From Bacillota bacterium (GTDB lineage: Bacteria > Bacillota > Clostridia > Oscillospirales > Ruminococcaceae): 7,502 bases of DNA. Positions 6,846 to 7,502 of this stretch are shown here, piece after piece. Each line of letters begins with the position of its first letter. Within the stretch, counting starts at the first letter, position 1. The stretch covers positions 1 to 7,502 of the forward strand of contig JAEWYJ010000240.1 in NCBI GenBank assembly GCA_023395695.1. The letters are read 5' to 3'. The notes beneath the pieces are model-generated. The model saw only the letters and a list, made by a program, of their open reading frames with translations, was not told the origin of the DNA and searched no databases. The position numbers were made by a program, and so were the translations under genes.

Positions 6846-6885
6846 ACGCAACGGCGCCCGCTGTATACAGCGGGCGCCGTTGCGT
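6846..6885. terminator. Perfect 40-bp palindrome, likely terminator for converging genes
   Basis: The left arm ACGCAACGGCGCCCGCTGTA (6846-6865) is followed immediately by its exact reverse complement (6866-6885), with no spacer; in RNA the loop would be the central four bases or so. It lies 46 bases after the dehydrogenase stop and 30 bases before the end of the minus-strand gene. On the plus strand only TGTATTGAG follows, and on the minus strand there is no T-run, so termination without a proper U-tract is an inference from position and stem strength. A smaller hairpin, GCCGC (6823-6827) with GCGGC (6835-6839), stands just before it. Confidence 0.7.
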
Positions 6886-6915
6886 TGTATTGAGATAAAA
6901 CGGACGGAGGAGGGC

Positions 6916-7502
6916 TTAATCGGTTTCAACCGCATTAATGTCGCAGACCGAATAGACAGAAACATTGCCATTGTCGTTTTCAACCGCCATAATGCCGCAG
7001 CCGACAGCTGCCACCGAGCCGTCAATGTCCTCGCCGACGGGGAAGGCCACGTCGATCAGCGTGGCGCTGATCGAGCCCACAACGCTTTGCGCGCTTGTGT
7101 TAAGCGACGCCGAGGCCAGCGCGCTGGTTGCGGTGGTGGAGAGCGACACGTCTTCGACAACGTCGGTAAAGGTGGTAGCAAACAGGCTGCCGGCCGGGAT
7201 TGTATTGACAGCGCCCAGCGTGCTGATAATCTCGGTGGTTGCGGCAATGCTGCCCACCGCCGCAACAGTGGTCGGGGCGATAACGCTGCCCACCGTGCCG
7301 GTTGTAACGGCGCCGACAAACTGGCCGGACGCAGTGCCGGCCGATACCGACGCGACAACACTCGTCGTATCGGGTACCACCGAGGAAACAACCGCGGCGG
7401 TCGTCGGGGTGCCCTGCTGGGTGATGGTAGCAACCGTGGGCGTACCGGTTACGCCGCCCAGGAAGCTTGCGCCGGAGGGGAAGACAAAGGCGGTCAGTGT
7501 GC
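6916..7502 (-). CDS. Ala/Ser/Thr/Val-rich low-complexity protein of unknown function (C-terminal part)
   Basis: The frame reads leftward from beyond the right edge and stops at TAA (6918-6916); 194 residues are visible and no start is in the window. I do not recognise the family. The sequence is dominated by Val, Ala, Ser, Thr and Gly in an irregular pattern of small polar and beta-branched residues (for example TTSVVASVSAGTASGQFVGA), with very few charged or aromatic residues until the last 40. That composition suggests an extended beta-rich or surface-exposed protein rather than a cytosolic enzyme. The end differs: CGIMAVEND and CDINAVETD form two related cysteine-containing modules 18 residues apart. 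The other frame over this region is also open for a long way because of the biased composition, but codon use fits this frame. The GTG at 7380 is internal, since the frame stays open upstream. Confidence 0.72.
   Translation of the reverse strand, partial: TLTAFVFPSGASFLGGVTGTPTVATITQQGTPTTAAVVSSVVPDTTSVVASVSAGTASGQFVGAVTTGTVGSVIAPTTVAAVGSIAATTEIISTLGAVNTIPAGSLFATTFTDVVEDVSLSTTATSALASASLNTSAQSVVGSISATLIDVAFPVGEDIDGSVAAVGCGIMAVENDNGNVSVYSVCDINAVETD
6920..7002. repeat. Imperfect 29-base direct repeat encoding a C-terminal module
   Basis: Bases 6920-6948 and 6974-7002 match at 24 of 29 positions (shared core TTTCAACCGC, then AATG, then CGCAG), offset by 54 bases, or 18 codons. In the minus-strand protein they encode CDINAVETD and CGIMAVEND. 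Two copies are visible; the in-frame spacing suggests a duplicated peptide unit. Confidence 0.7.

Noticed and set aside
7056..7433. 125-codon Pro/Arg/Ser-rich minus-strand frame near the right edge
   Set aside because: It is an out-of-frame reading of the biased Ala/Ser/Thr/Val gene; it ends early and its composition is typical of a shifted GC-rich frame.

Overview
The window looks like the chromosome of a spore-forming Gram-positive of the class Clostridia. The main evidence is a clear sigma-G gene, an FMN riboswitch upstream of a RibU-type riboflavin transporter, and a SAM-I (S-box) riboswitch upstream of metK with an intrinsic terminator. Shine-Dalgarno sites are strong, and two leader regions carry near-consensus sigma-A promoters. 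GC-rich coding sequence with AT-rich leaders would fit an Oscillospiraceae/Ruminococcaceae-like clostridium, but genus cannot be read from this piece.

Layout, left to right. (1) Bases 1-957 hold the 3' part of a secreted 5'-nucleotidase-family protein with a C-terminal LysM cell-wall anchor. (2) Bases 958-1375 contain no convincing gene but do contain a long GC-rich hairpin. (3) A consensus promoter, an FMN riboswitch and a terminator lead into a RibU-like riboflavin transporter S component. (4) A second consensus promoter, a SAM-I riboswitch and a terminator lead into metK. (5) A DMT/EamA-family permease follows metK after 90 bp. (6) sigG lies on the minus strand, convergent with the permease; a bidirectional terminator separates them and touches the sigG stop codon. 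(7) Divergent from sigG is a D-2-hydroxyacid dehydrogenase gene. The shared 224-bp region holds a perfect inverted repeat overlapping a possible -10 box. (8) A perfect 40-bp palindrome separates this gene from a convergent minus-strand gene for a low-complexity Ala/Ser/Thr/Val-rich protein that runs off the right edge.

The genes are mostly independent transcription units rather than one pathway. Two are metabolite-controlled through RNA leaders: riboflavin uptake by FMN, and S-adenosylmethionine synthesis by SAM. I see no new multi-gene system. The points most worth a second look are sigG away from its usual spoIIGA-sigE partners, the operator-like repeat in the sigG/dehydrogenase divergent region, the 40-bp palindrome, the unidentified repetitive protein at the right edge, and the odd gene-free stretch at 958-1375. 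Three of the plus-strand genes appear to use GTG or TTG starts.
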